This document shows positions 36,098-45,405 of a stretch of DNA of 64,000 bases, in pieces (the stretch's first letter is position 1; every line of letters starts with the position of its first letter). The translations under genes and the position numbers were made by a program. Under the pieces are notes generated by a model. The model was not told where the DNA came from and ran no database searches. It saw nothing but the letters and a program-made list of their open reading frames with translations. This DNA comes from Actinoplanes sp. L3-i22 (GTDB lineage: Bacteria; Actinomycetota; Actinomycetes; Mycobacteriales; Micromonosporaceae): NCBI RefSeq assembly GCF_019704555.1, contig NZ_AP024745.1:2984501-3048500 (forward strand), in the 5' to 3' direction.

Positions 36098-37735
36098 ATG
36101 AACGCCCCGGCGGATCCCCCGGTGGACGATGTTGCGGGCGCCGTCGAAGCGGGTATATCGAGCGACATGCCTGACGCACCCACCCTGCTGGCCGGCCGTT
36201 ACCGGCTCGGCGACGAGCTCGGCCGCGGCGGGATGGGCCGGGTGTGGCTGGCCGACGACGAGACGCTGGAGCGCGAGGTCGCGGTCAAGCAGATCGATCT
36301 GCCGGAGGAGCTGGCCCAGGGCGACGCGGCCGTGCGGCGGTCGATGCGGGAGGCGCGGGCCGCGGCCCGCCTGAGTCACCCCAACGTCGTTCAGGTGTAC
36401 GACGTCCTCTCGCTCGACGACCACACCTGGATCGTCATGGAGTACGTGCCGTCCCGCTCCCTGCGTCAGGTGATCACCGAGGACGGCCCGCTCGACGCGT
36501 ACCGGGTGGCCCGGATCGGTCTGGATCTGCTCGCCGCCCTGCAGGCCGCGCACCGCGCCGGCGTCCAGCACCGGGACGTGAAGCCGGCGAACGTGCTGCT
36601 CGCCGACGACGGCCGGGTGCTGCTCACCGATTTCGGCATCGCCGCGCTCGACGACGACAGCCTGACCAGCCGGTCGGACGTGCTGGTCGGCTCGCCGCTG
36701 TACATGGCGCCGGAGCGGGCCCGGTTCGGCACCAGCGGCCCGGCGGCCGACATGTGGGGGCTGGGCGCGACGCTGTACGCGGCGGTCGAGGGCCATTCGC
36801 CGTTCCAGCGGTCGTCGACGATGGCGACGCTGGCCGCGCTCGCCACCGAGGAACCGGATCCGCCGCGGCACGCGGGCGCGCTGACCGCGCTGCTCGACGG
36901 CCTGCTCCGCAAGGATCCGGCGGAGCGGATGATCGCCGAGGACGCCGAGCGCCTGCTGCGCGAGGCGGTGGCCACGCTGGAGAACCAGCCGGCGGTGCCG
37001 CGGCAGCGAACTCCGGTCGATGATGACATCCGGGCGTCGGCTCCGGTCGTACCCAGGGAAAAACGCCGCAGCCGCAAGCCGATCGCCCTGCTTGCCGCCG
37101 GCGTGGTGTTGATCGCCGGGCTGGCGGTCTGGGTGGCCACGCGCTCGTCGTCGAAGCCGACCGCGAGTGCGGACACCGGGACGTCGCAGCCGGCCGCGAC
37201 CGTGACCACGCCACCCAGCACGGCCCCGACCAGCGCCGCGACCAGTGCGAAGCCCTCGTCGTCGCCGAGCGCGAGCGCCTCGGGCGGCCGGATCGCGCTG
37301 CCCGCCGGATTCGTCGACTACAAGGACAAGACCGGGTTCTCGGTGTACGTGCCGACCGGCTGGACGACGTCGAAAGAGGGGACGATCCGCTACTGGCGGG
37401 ACGGCAAGGGTCACGTCCTGGGCATCGACCAGACCGGCAAGCCCCGATCAAATCCGGTCGCGGATTGGCGGTCGCAGCGCGACACCCGGGTCAAGGGCGG
37501 CGACTTCCCGAAGTATCACGAGGTAAAGCTCGCGTCCGTCGACTACTTCGTGAAGGCCGCGGACTGGGAGTTCACCTTCAGCAAGGGCGGCACCCAGCAC
37601 GTCAACAACCGCGGCGTGGTCACGTCGGACCACCAGGCCTACGGCTTCTGGTTCCAGACCCCGGACGCGGACTGGTCGAAGTACCGCAAAGACACCCTCC
37701 AGGTCGTCTTCGACAGCTTCATCCCCAACCCCTGA
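36098..37735 (+). CDS. transmembrane serine/threonine protein kinase
   Basis: About 545 residues. Kinase domain about 33-300 with GRGGMGRVW (42-50), catalytic Lys64, HRDVKPAN (Asp160), DFGIA (Asp178) and GSPLYMAPE. A Pro/Arg linker, one membrane helix (about 328-349), a Thr/Ser/Pro-rich stalk and an extracellular domain of about 140 residues follow. The extracellular part is not PASTA; it has no family I can name. Two starts are possible: ATG 36098, or ATG 36167 just before the kinase domain (522 residues). Neither has a strong ribosome-binding site. Confidence 0.9.
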   Translation: MNAPADPPVDDVAGAVEAGISSDMPDAPTLLAGRYRLGDELGRGGMGRVWLADDETLEREVAVKQIDLPEELAQGDAAVRRSMREARAAARLSHPNVVQVYDVLSLDDHTWIVMEYVPSRSLRQVITEDGPLDAYRVARIGLDLLAALQAAHRAGVQHRDVKPANVLLADDGRVLLTDFGIAALDDDSLTSRSDVLVGSPLYMAPERARFGTSGPAADMWGLGATLYAAVEGHSPFQRSSTMATLAALATEEPDPPRHAGALTALLDGLLRKDPAERMIAEDAERLLREAVATLENQPAVPRQRTPVDDDIRASAPVVPREKRRSRKPIALLAAGVVLIAGLAVWVATRSSSKPTASADTGTSQPAATVTTPPSTAPTSAATSAKPSSSPSASASGGRIALPAGFVDYKDKTGFSVYVPTGWTTSKEGTIRYWRDGKGHVLGIDQTGKPRSNPVADWRSQRDTRVKGGDFPKYHEVKLASVDYFVKAADWEFTFSKGGTQHVNNRGVVTSDHQAYGFWFQTPDADWSKYRKDTLQVVFDSFIPNP

Positions 37736-38302
37736 TCAGAAGTCGAGCAGTTCTTCGGTGTCGATCGAGATCGGGAACGGCAGGTCAGAGGTGAGCGTCT
37801 CGCCGGTCTTCGCGACGGCATGCTCGACATATGCCTTGCCGTCGAGCCGCAGGAGACGAAGCGTCACCGACTCGTAGTCAGCGAAGTTCGGCTCGACGAG
37901 CAGGTACCACGGAATTCCCGCCTCCGCGTAGAACGACCTTTTCTGAAGGCGATCGGTGGCTGCGTTGCTGGGGGAAGTGATCTCACAGACGAGGACCGTA
38001 TCGGCGGCCTCGCCGGCGACGCCGAGACGAGGCCCTGCGTCCACAACCACATCAGGGATGACGACCCGGCCGGTGATCAGCCGAAGATTGATTGCTTGAC
38101 GCGCTCGAAGTCCGACAGCGCGAGCGGCAGGATTTAACGCTGACCAGATGTAGCTGGAAAGGTCCTGGTGCGGTCGGTTTGGTGCCGGACTCGCCCAAAG
38201 GCTCCCGTCGATCAACTCGATGCGCTGGTGGGTTTCGCCGAGCGCGAAGTAGTCGTCTTCGCTCCAGGGGCCTTCGTGATCGTCGAGTGAGACCTGGCTC
38301 AT
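37736..38302 (-). CDS. Uma2-family (PD-(D/E)XK-like) protein
   Basis: A 188-residue Uma2 protein. The family's [13 protein letters not shown] opening, [26 protein letters not shown] and [14 protein letters not shown] with Lys in LQKRSFY are present, matching the DUF820 restriction-endonuclease-like fold. The biological role of these abundant proteins is unknown. The stop directly abuts the kinase stop on the other strand. The ATG at 38302 fits family starts; an ATG at 38326 is also possible. Confidence 0.85.
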   Translation of the reverse strand: MSQVSLDDHEGPWSEDDYFALGETHQRIELIDGSLWASPAPNRPHQDLSSYIWSALNPAARAVGLRARQAINLRLITGRVVIPDVVVDAGPRLGVAGEAADTVLVCEITSPSNAATDRLQKRSFYAEAGIPWYLLVEPNFADYESVTLRLLRLDGKAYVEHAVAKTGETLTSDLPFPISIDTEELLDF

Positions 38303-38383
38303 GAGAAGAGTTTCGCACGCGCTCATGGAGAAATTCTCGCACGCCTAGTTGTCGCAGGGCAAGATGTCACCCGTCAGGATGCC

Positions 38384-39712
38384 TCAGCGGGGGATCGAGG
38401 GGGTCTGGGTCCGGGCGGCGCGGGCCAGGTGGGCGGCGACCTCGGCGTGATCCGCCGTGACCAGGCCGACCGTGATCCGCAGGTGCGGCGTGCCCGGGCC
38501 GACCGTGAACGCCGTCCCCGCCGCCGCCCCGATCCCCGCGCTGGCCAGGCTCAGCAGCGCGGCCTGCTCGTCGTGCACCGGCAGCCAGATGTTGATCCCC
38601 TCACCGTCCGGCAGGTCGACGCCGGCCGACCGCAGCCCGTCGGTGATCAGCCGGCGGCGGCGCGCGTACTCCTCCCGCGCCGCGGCCACCGCGGCCACCG
38701 ACGGCGGGTCGGTGAGCAGTGAGAACAGCAACCGTTGCAGCAGCCGGCTGGTCCAGCCCTGGCCGAGCAGGCGCCGTTCCAGGACCGGGTCGAGGACGGT
38801 GGCCGGCCCGGTCACCGCGGCGAGGCGCAGGTCCGGCCCGTGCGACTTGGAGAAGCTGCGCACGTGGATGGTCTGCCGGGGCAGGTACGCGCCGAGCGAA
38901 CAGGCCGGCCCGGCCGCGAGGTCGCCGGCGGAGTCGTCCTCCACGACGTACACCTCAGGGAAGTCCTGGAGCACGGCGGCGAGTGCCGCGGCCCGGGTGG
39001 GTGACCACGACGCACCTGTCGGGTTGAGCGCGCGCGGCTGGAGGAAGACCACGGTGGGCCGGCGGCGCAGCGCGGCCGCGAGCTGGTCGGGGAGCATGCC
39101 CTCGGCGTCGGTCCGGACGCCGACGACCGGCACGCCGAGCGCCTCGAGCAGGTCCAGCAGCGGCGGGAAGCACGGGTTCTCGACCACCGCGAGGTCGCCG
39201 AGCCGCAGCAGCGCCGACGCCACCTGGTCGATCGCGTCCATCGCCCCGTCGAAGACGGCCAGCCGCTCGGCGGGGTACGGCCACCGCTCGCGCAGCAGCC
39301 CGGCCAGCGAGGGCAGCACCGGCTCGTCCAGGTAGCTGGTCGGCGTGGGGGAGAGGCCGTGCAGCGCGGGGATCGGCGGCAGCAGCAGCGGATCGGGCAC
39401 CCCGGTCGACAGGTCGAGGCCGAATCCGCTGGTCCGGCGCAGGGCGGCCCGGTAGCGCCCGGGCCCGCCGGCGCCGGGGGTGGCGACGACCGTGCCGCGG
39501 CGTCCGTCCGTCCGGATGGTGCCGGCCCGGCGCAGGAGCTGCCACGCTGCGTTGACGGTGCTCGGGGACAGGCGCAGCTCGGCGGCGATCCGGCGGACCG
39601 GGGGGAGTTTGGCGCCGCCCTCGATCGCGCCGTCGCCGACCGCCCGGCTGAGCGCCTCGGCCAGCCCGCGGGCGCTGGGATCGCTCATCCGTTCCTGCAG
39701 GGCTTCGAACAT
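38384..39712 (-). CDS. MocR-type regulator: GntR HTH fused to aminotransferase domain
   Basis: About 442 residues. N-terminal winged HTH (about 10-75: GAKLPPVRRIAAELRLSPSTVNAAWQLLRRAG) joined to a class I aminotransferase domain with PLP Lys in VRSFSKSHGPDLR. GabR and related MocR regulators respond to GABA, PLP or taurine. Divergent position to the semialdehyde dehydrogenase/aminotransferase operon makes it the likely local activator. The ATG at 39712 has no ribosome-binding site and may be leaderless; ATG 39688, with AGGAACGG before it, is an alternative. Confidence 0.88.
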   Translation of the reverse strand: MFEALQERMSDPSARGLAEALSRAVGDGAIEGGAKLPPVRRIAAELRLSPSTVNAAWQLLRRAGTIRTDGRRGTVVATPGAGGPGRYRAALRRTSGFGLDLSTGVPDPLLLPPIPALHGLSPTPTSYLDEPVLPSLAGLLRERWPYPAERLAVFDGAMDAIDQVASALLRLGDLAVVENPCFPPLLDLLEALGVPVVGVRTDAEGMLPDQLAAALRRRPTVVFLQPRALNPTGASWSPTRAAALAAVLQDFPEVYVVEDDSAGDLAAGPACSLGAYLPRQTIHVRSFSKSHGPDLRLAAVTGPATVLDPVLERRLLGQGWTSRLLQRLLFSLLTDPPSVAAVAAAREEYARRRRLITDGLRSAGVDLPDGEGINIWLPVHDEQAALLSLASAGIGAAAGTAFTVGPGTPHLRITVGLVTADHAEVAAHLARAARTQTPSIPR

Positions 39713-39772
39713 TTTTGTGACAGTACATTTCAAGCATTGTTCGGTCTAGGGTCGTCACATAATCTCGGCGGT

Positions 39773-41263
39773 ATGACTCACATTGCGCACTGGATCGGCG
39801 GCGCGGAGCGGCCCGGCACGTCCGGCCGGTTCGGCCCGGTCTTCAACCCCGCCACCGGCGAGCAGACCGCCGAGGTCGACCTGGCCTCGGCCGCTGAGGT
39901 CGCCGAGGCCGTCGCGATCGCCAAGGAGGCCGCCAAGGCCTGGCGCTCGGCGTCGCTGTCGAAGCGTTCCGCCGTGCTCTTCAAGTTCCGCGAGCTGCTG
40001 GCCGGGCGCACCGGCGAGCTCGCCGCGATCATCACGGCCGAGCACGGCAAGGTGCTCGCCGACGCCGCCGGTGAGATCGCCCGCGGTCTGGAGAACGTGG
40101 AGTTCGCCACCGGCATCCCGCACCTGATGAAGGGCTCGTTCTCCGAGCAGGCCGCCACCGGCGTGGACGTGTATTCGATCCGCCAGCCGCTCGGTGTGGT
40201 CGCCGGCATCACCCCGTTCAACTTCCCGGCGATGGTGCCGCTCTGGATGTGCGCCACCGCGATCGCCGCGGGCAACTCGTTCGTGCTCAAGCCGAGTGAG
40301 AAGGACCCGTCGGCGTCGCTGTGGCTGGCCCGCCTGTGGGCCGAGGCCGGCCTGCCGGAGGGCGTGTTCTCGGTGGTGAACGGGGACAAGGAGGCGGTCG
40401 ACGCGCTGCTGACCCACCCGGACATCGCCGCGGTCAGCTTCGTCGGCTCCACCCCGATCGCGAAGTACATCTACGAGACCGGCACCGCGCACGGCAAGCG
40501 GGTCCAGGCGCTCGGCGGCGCGAAGAACCACATGATCGTCCTGCCGGACGCCGAGCTGGACGCGGCCGCCGACGCGGCGATCAGCGCCGGGTACGGCGCG
40601 GCCGGCGAGCGCTGCATGGCGATCTCGGTGGTGGTGGCCGTCGGTGACATCGCCGACCCGCTGGTCGAGGCGATCGCCGCCCGACTGCCGAAGATCAAGA
40701 TCGGCGACGGCGCGACCGCCGGCGTCGACATGGGCCCGCTGATCAGCGCCCAGCACCGGGACAAGGTCGCCGGCTACATCGCGGCCGGGGCGTCCGAGGG
40801 CGCGACCGTGGTCGCCGACGGCCGCACCTCGGAGAACCTGCCGGACAAGGGCTTCTTCCTGGGCACCACGCTGCTCGACAACGTCACCCCGCAGATGACG
40901 GTCTACACCGACGAGATCTTCGGTCCGGTGCTGTCGGTCGTCCGGGTCGCCACCTACGCCGAGGCCGTCCAGCTCGTGAACGACAACGAGTACGGCAACG
41001 GCACCGCCATCTTCACCCGGGACGGCGGCGCGGCCCGGCAGTTCCAGTTCGACGTCAACGCCGGCATGGTCGGCGTGAACGTGCCGATCCCGGTCCCGGT
41101 CGCCTACTACTCGTTCGGCGGCTGGAAGGCGTCGCTCTTCGGCGACTCGCACATGTACGGGCCGGACGGCATCCAGTTCTTCACCCGCGGCAAGGTCGTC
41201 ACGTCCCGCTGGCCGGACCCGGGAACCTCGGCGATCGACCTCGGCTTCCCGCAGACCCGATAA
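39773..41263 (+). CDS. mmsA: CoA-acylating (methyl)malonate-semialdehyde dehydrogenase
   Basis: A 496-residue aldehyde dehydrogenase of the MmsA/IolA/BauC group, forming acetyl-CoA or propionyl-CoA with CO2 from (methyl)malonate semialdehyde. It has catalytic Cys281 in GERCMAIS and FNFPAMVPLWM, and lacks the general-base Glu of hydrolytic ALDHs (ALGGAKNH in place of ELGGK), as expected for the CoA-dependent group. It is next to an omega-aminotransferase, so malonate semialdehyde from beta-alanine is a likely substrate. The start ATG follows a weak GGCGG; a short-spaced promoter TTGTTC(39737)-CATAAT(39758) would leave almost no leader. Confidence 0.92.
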   Translation: MTHIAHWIGGAERPGTSGRFGPVFNPATGEQTAEVDLASAAEVAEAVAIAKEAAKAWRSASLSKRSAVLFKFRELLAGRTGELAAIITAEHGKVLADAAGEIARGLENVEFATGIPHLMKGSFSEQAATGVDVYSIRQPLGVVAGITPFNFPAMVPLWMCATAIAAGNSFVLKPSEKDPSASLWLARLWAEAGLPEGVFSVVNGDKEAVDALLTHPDIAAVSFVGSTPIAKYIYETGTAHGKRVQALGGAKNHMIVLPDAELDAAADAAISAGYGAAGERCMAISVVVAVGDIADPLVEAIAARLPKIKIGDGATAGVDMGPLISAQHRDKVAGYIAAGASEGATVVADGRTSENLPDKGFFLGTTLLDNVTPQMTVYTDEIFGPVLSVVRVATYAEAVQLVNDNEYGNGTAIFTRDGGAARQFQFDVNAGMVGVNVPIPVPVAYYSFGGWKASLFGDSHMYGPDGIQFFTRGKVVTSRWPDPGTSAIDLGFPQTR

Positions 41264-41274
41264 GGATTGGCCTC

Positions 41275-42612
41275 GTGAGCGACGAACAGCAGGTGCGCGC
41301 GGACGACCGCGCCCACGTCTTCCACTCCTGGTCCGCCCAGGGCCTGATCAACCCGCTGCCGATCGAGAAGGCGCTGGGCAGCCACTTCTGGGACTACACC
41401 GGCAAGAAGTACCTGGACTTCTCGTCCCAGCTGGTGAACATCAACATCGGCCATCAGCACCCGCGCCTGGTCGCGGCGATCCAGGAGCAGGCCGCCAAGC
41501 TCTGCACCATCCAGCCGGCCTTCGCCAACGACAAGCGCGGCGAGGCGGCCCGGATGATCGCCGAGGTCGCCCCCGGCCCGCTGAACAAGGTGTTCTTCAC
41601 CAACGGCGGCGCCGAGGCGAACGAGAACGCGATCCGGATGGCCCGGCTGCACACCGGCCGGCACAAGGTGCTCTCCACCTACCGCAGCTACCACGGCTCG
41701 ACCGCCACCGCGATCACCGCGACCGGCGACCCGCGCCGCTGGCCGAACGAGCCGACCGCGGTCGGTGTCGTGCACTTCTGGGGTCCCTATCCGTACCGGT
41801 CGCCGTTCTACGCGACCTCCGAGGCCGAGGAGTCCGAGCGCGCGCTGCAGCACCTGCGCGACACGATCGTCTTCGAGGGCCCCGGCACGATCGCCGCGGT
41901 CCTGATCGAGACCGTGGTCGGGACCAACGGCATCCTGGTCCCGCCGCCCGGCTACCTGGCCGGCGTCCGGGCGCTCTGCGACGAGTTCGGCATCGTGTTC
42001 ATCGCCGACGAGGTGATGGCCGGCTTCGGCCGCTGCGGCGAGTGGTTCGCGGTCGACAAGTGGGGCGTCACGCCCGACCTGATCACCTTCGCCAAGGGGG
42101 TGAACTCGGGTTACCTGCCGCTGGGCGGGGTGGTGATCTCCGACGAGATCGCCGAGACGTTCCGGGAGCGGCCGTTCCCGGGTGGCCTCACCTACTCCGG
42201 TCACCCGCTCGCCGCCGCCTCCGCGGTCGCCTCGATGCAGATCTTCAAGGAGGAGGGGATCATCGAGCACGCCCGCATGCTGGGCGACGACGTGATCGGT
42301 CCCGGCCTGGCCGCGCTCAAGGCGAAGCACCCCAGCATCGGTGACGTGCGCGGGCTGGGCGTCTTCTGGGCGATCGAGCTGATCCGCGACGACGAGAAGA
42401 CGCCGCTGGTGCCGTTCAACGCGAGCGGCGCGGCGGCCGGGCCGATGAACGACGTGGCCGCGGCCTGCAAGGAGCGGGGGCTCTGGCCGTTCACCCACTT
42501 CAACCGGGTGCACGTGGTCCCGCCCTGCACGACGAGCGTGGAAGACGTCCGGGAGGGTCTCGCGATCCTGGACGACGCGTTGACCGTCGCCGACGGTTTT
42601 TATGCCTCCTGA
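41275..42612 (+). CDS. class III omega-amino acid aminotransferase
   Basis: A 445-residue PLP enzyme with PLP Lys274 in ITFAKGVNSGY and Asp in IADEVMAGFGR. Starts at a GTG with AAGGA 8 bases upstream, 11 bases after mmsA, so the two form an operon. The pairing suggests a beta-alanine (or taurine/3-aminoisobutyrate) to pyruvate transaminase producing the semialdehyde that MmsA consumes. The exact amino donor cannot be read from the sequence. Confidence 0.87.
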   Translation: MSDEQQVRADDRAHVFHSWSAQGLINPLPIEKALGSHFWDYTGKKYLDFSSQLVNINIGHQHPRLVAAIQEQAAKLCTIQPAFANDKRGEAARMIAEVAPGPLNKVFFTNGGAEANENAIRMARLHTGRHKVLSTYRSYHGSTATAITATGDPRRWPNEPTAVGVVHFWGPYPYRSPFYATSEAEESERALQHLRDTIVFEGPGTIAAVLIETVVGTNGILVPPPGYLAGVRALCDEFGIVFIADEVMAGFGRCGEWFAVDKWGVTPDLITFAKGVNSGYLPLGGVVISDEIAETFRERPFPGGLTYSGHPLAAASAVASMQIFKEEGIIEHARMLGDDVIGPGLAALKAKHPSIGDVRGLGVFWAIELIRDDEKTPLVPFNASGAAAGPMNDVAAACKERGLWPFTHFNRVHVVPPCTTSVEDVREGLAILDDALTVADGFYAS

Positions 42613-42685
42613 CACCGGATTGCGTTGTCTGTAGGCCACTGAATCTTTGGATTCCGTTTCAGGCTTGGAAATTACTTCGGATTCC

Positions 42686-42714
42686 CTTGTCACACCTGTC
42701 TCGGGTGTGACAAG
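42686..42714. promoter_or_regulatory. perfect 11-bp palindrome between aminotransferase and dehydrogenase genes
   Basis: CTTGTCACACC (42686-42696) and its complement (42704-42714) with a 7-base loop. It could be a terminator for the upstream operon or an operator for the downstream one. No T-run follows, which slightly favours the operator. Confidence 0.5.
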
Positions 42715-42765
42715 GTTCCCCCACTTCGGGTGAGCACGCCCACACCGACCGGAAGGTTTTCCCCC

Positions 42766-44202
42766 GTGAGCACCGATTTTCCCGTGCTTCGCAACTTCGT
42801 CGACGGGTCCTTCACGGACACCGAGGAGGGCCGGACGTCGCCGGTCGTCGACCCCAGCACCGGGGAGACCTACGCCTACGCGCCGATCTCTTCCGAGCGG
42901 GACGTCGCCGCGGCGATCACGGCCGCCGAGGCGGGCTTCGAGGTGTGGGCGGACACCACCCCGGCCGAGCGTCAGCGGGCGCTGCTGCGCATCGCCGACG
43001 CGGTCGAGGCGCGGGCCGAGGAGCTGATCGAGGCCGAGTGCCGCAACACCGGCAAGCCGGTCGAGGCGACCCGCGTCGAAGAGATCGGCCCGGTGCTCGA
43101 CGAGCTGAGGTTCTTCGCCGGGGCGGCCCGGATGCTCGAGGGCAAGGCCGCGGGCGAATACCTGAAGGACCACACCTCTTACGTACGGCGTGAGCCGATC
43201 GGCGTGTGCGCCCAGATCACGCCGTGGAACTACCCGCTGGTGATGGCGATCTGGAAGCTCGCCCCGGCGATCGCGGCCGGCAACTCGGTCGTCCTGAAGC
43301 CGTCCGACACCACGCCGGTCAGCACGCTGCTGCTCGCCGAGATCGCCGCCGAGTTCCTCCCGGCCGGCGTGCTCAACGTGGTCTGCGGTGACCGGGACAC
43401 CGGCCGCTCGCTGGTCGTGCACCCCACCCCGCAGCTGGTGTCGATCACCGGCTCGACCCGGGCCGGGATGGAGGTCGCCGCGGCGGCCGCCCCCGATCTG
43501 AAGAAGGTGCACCTCGAGCTGGGCGGCAAGGCCCCGGTGGTGGTCTTCGACGACGTCGACATCGCGGCGACGGCCGAGAAGATCGCCGGCGCCGGCTTCT
43601 TCAACGCCGGTCAGGACTGCACCGCCGCCACCCGGGTGCTGGTGCACGAGCGGATCGCCGCCGACTTCACCGCCGCCCTGGCCGCCGCGGCCAAGAACCT
43701 GCGGGTGGGCGCGCCGTCCGACCCGGAGGCCTACTTCGGGCCGGTCAACAACGTCAACCAGCTCGAGCGGGTGGCCGGCTTCCTGGACCGGGCGCCGGCG
43801 CACGCCGAGGTGGTGGCCGGCGGCAACCGGGTCGGTGACCGCGGCTTCTTCTTCGAGCCGACCGTGGTGGCCGGCCTGCGGCAGCGCGACGAGATGATCC
43901 AGGACGAGGTCTTCGGCCCGGTCATCACGGTGCAGCCGTTCGCCGACGAGGCCGAGGCGGTCCGCTTCGCCAACGACGTGCGGTACGGCCTGAGCGCCAG
44001 CGTCTGGACGCAGAACCACGGCACGGCGATGCGGGTCTCCCGCCGCCTGAACTTCGGCGCGGTCTGGATCAACACGCACCTGCCGTTCGTGTCCGAGATG
44101 CCGCACGGCGGCTACGGGCATTCGGGATACGGCAAGGACCTTTCCATGTACGGCTTCGAGGAGTACACCCGGATCAAACACGTGATGAGCTTTCACGGCT
44201 GA
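42766..44202 (+). CDS. aminobutyraldehyde-type aldehyde dehydrogenase
   Basis: A 478-residue NAD(P)-dependent ALDH with Glu251 in HLELGGKAP and Cys285 in AGQDCTAATR. PWNYPLVMAIWKLAPAIAAG and SEMPHGGYGHSGYGKDLSMYGFEEYTRIKH resemble gamma-aminobutyraldehyde dehydrogenases (PatD/PuuC). The GTG at 42766 has GGAAGG about 10 bases upstream; an in-frame GTG at 42730 has none. It is followed by the PotABCD-like transporter. A paralogue occurs at 58972-60408. Confidence 0.88.
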   Translation: MSTDFPVLRNFVDGSFTDTEEGRTSPVVDPSTGETYAYAPISSERDVAAAITAAEAGFEVWADTTPAERQRALLRIADAVEARAEELIEAECRNTGKPVEATRVEEIGPVLDELRFFAGAARMLEGKAAGEYLKDHTSYVRREPIGVCAQITPWNYPLVMAIWKLAPAIAAGNSVVLKPSDTTPVSTLLLAEIAAEFLPAGVLNVVCGDRDTGRSLVVHPTPQLVSITGSTRAGMEVAAAAAPDLKKVHLELGGKAPVVVFDDVDIAATAEKIAGAGFFNAGQDCTAATRVLVHERIAADFTAALAAAAKNLRVGAPSDPEAYFGPVNNVNQLERVAGFLDRAPAHAEVVAGGNRVGDRGFFFEPTVVAGLRQRDEMIQDEVFGPVITVQPFADEAEAVRFANDVRYGLSASVWTQNHGTAMRVSRRLNFGAVWINTHLPFVSEMPHGGYGHSGYGKDLSMYGFEEYTRIKHVMSFHG

Positions 44203-44250
44203 TCCGCTGCCCCACCTGAATTCACCACCCCCGCCACGAGGTGAACACAC

Positions 44251-45405
44251 ATGACCACGTCTCCCCCGCATCACGCCGTGACGGCCTCGTCCGTCACCGG
44301 TGAGCGGACCGGCCACCCGGCGATCGAATTCGTCGGCGTGCGCAAGGACTATCTGTCGCACGGCGAGTCGGTCCCGGCCGTCAAGAGCCTCGACCTGACG
44401 ATCGCCCAGGGGGAGTTCTTCTCGCTTCTCGGGCCGTCCGGGTGCGGCAAGACCACCACGATGCGGATGATCGCGGGCTTCGAGGAGCCGACCACCGGCA
44501 AGGTGTTCCTGGACGGCAGCGACGTCACCAACGTCACCGCCAACAAGCGCGACGTCAACATGGTGTTCCAGTCGTACGCGCTGTTCCCGCACCTCAACGT
44601 GCTGCAGAACGTCTCGTTCGGCCTGGAGCGCAAGAAGGTGTCCAAGGCCGAGATCAAGCGGCGGGTCGGCGAGATCCTCGAGATCGTCTCGCTGACCGGG
44701 TACGAGAAGCGCCAGCCCAAGGAGATGTCCGGCGGCCAGCAGCAGCGTGTCGCGCTGGCCCGGGCACTGGTCAACCACCCGCGCGCGCTGCTGCTCGACG
44801 AGCCGCTCGGCGCGCTCGACCTGAAGCTGCGCCAGCAGATGCAGATCGAGCTCAAGCGGATCCAGCGCGAGGTCGGCATCACCTTCGTCTACGTCACCCA
44901 CGACCAGGGTGAGGCGCTGACCATGTCGGACCGGATCGCGGTGATGAACGCCGGCCTGATCGAGCAGCTCGGCACCCCGCGGGAGATCTACGAGAAGCCG
45001 GCGACCCGGTTCGTGGCCGGCTTCATCGGCACCTCGAACATCGTCGAGGGCCAGGTCAGCCGGGTGGAGAACGGTCTCGCCGTGCTCGACCTGGGCGAGG
45101 GGGAGCGGATCGTGGCGCCGGTGCCGGCCTCGGTCCGGGCCGGGCAGCGCATCGAGGTGTCGGTGCGGCCCGAGAAGATCGACCTGCACCGGACCCCGCC
45201 GCAGGCCACCGGCAGTGTGATCGCCGGGACGGTGTCCGAGGTCGTCTACCACGGGACATCGACCAACTACACGGTGGCGACCTCCGCCGGATCAGATTTC
45301 GTGGTGTTCGATCAGAATGCGCACGATGCCGAGGACGTCGCCTCGCGCGGCGAGCGCGTCTTCCTCACCTGGGCCCCGCAGCACTCGTACCCGATCGGAG
45401 TCTGA
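44251..45405 (+). CDS. potA: spermidine/putrescine-type ABC transporter ATP-binding protein
   Basis: A 384-residue ABC ATPase with Walker A GPSGCGKTT, Q-loop VFQSYALFPHLNV, signature MSGGQQQR, Walker B LLLDEPLGALD and a C-terminal TOBE_2 domain (about 295-380). This is the PotA/FbpC layout. GAGGTG precedes the ATG. It overlaps the next gene by one base (TGATG). Confidence 0.92.
   Translation: MTTSPPHHAVTASSVTGERTGHPAIEFVGVRKDYLSHGESVPAVKSLDLTIAQGEFFSLLGPSGCGKTTTMRMIAGFEEPTTGKVFLDGSDVTNVTANKRDVNMVFQSYALFPHLNVLQNVSFGLERKKVSKAEIKRRVGEILEIVSLTGYEKRQPKEMSGGQQQRVALARALVNHPRALLLDEPLGALDLKLRQQMQIELKRIQREVGITFVYVTHDQGEALTMSDRIAVMNAGLIEQLGTPREIYEKPATRFVAGFIGTSNIVEGQVSRVENGLAVLDLGEGERIVAPVPASVRAGQRIEVSVRPEKIDLHRTPPQATGSVIAGTVSEVVYHGTSTNYTVATSAGSDFVVFDQNAHDAEDVASRGERVFLTWAPQHSYPIGV

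Noticed and set aside
41107..45252. A 1381-codon open frame on the minus strand
   Set aside because: It is antisense to mmsA, aminotransferase, ALDH and potA genes that have clear families; its His/Arg/Gly-rich product is the usual GC-rich shadow.
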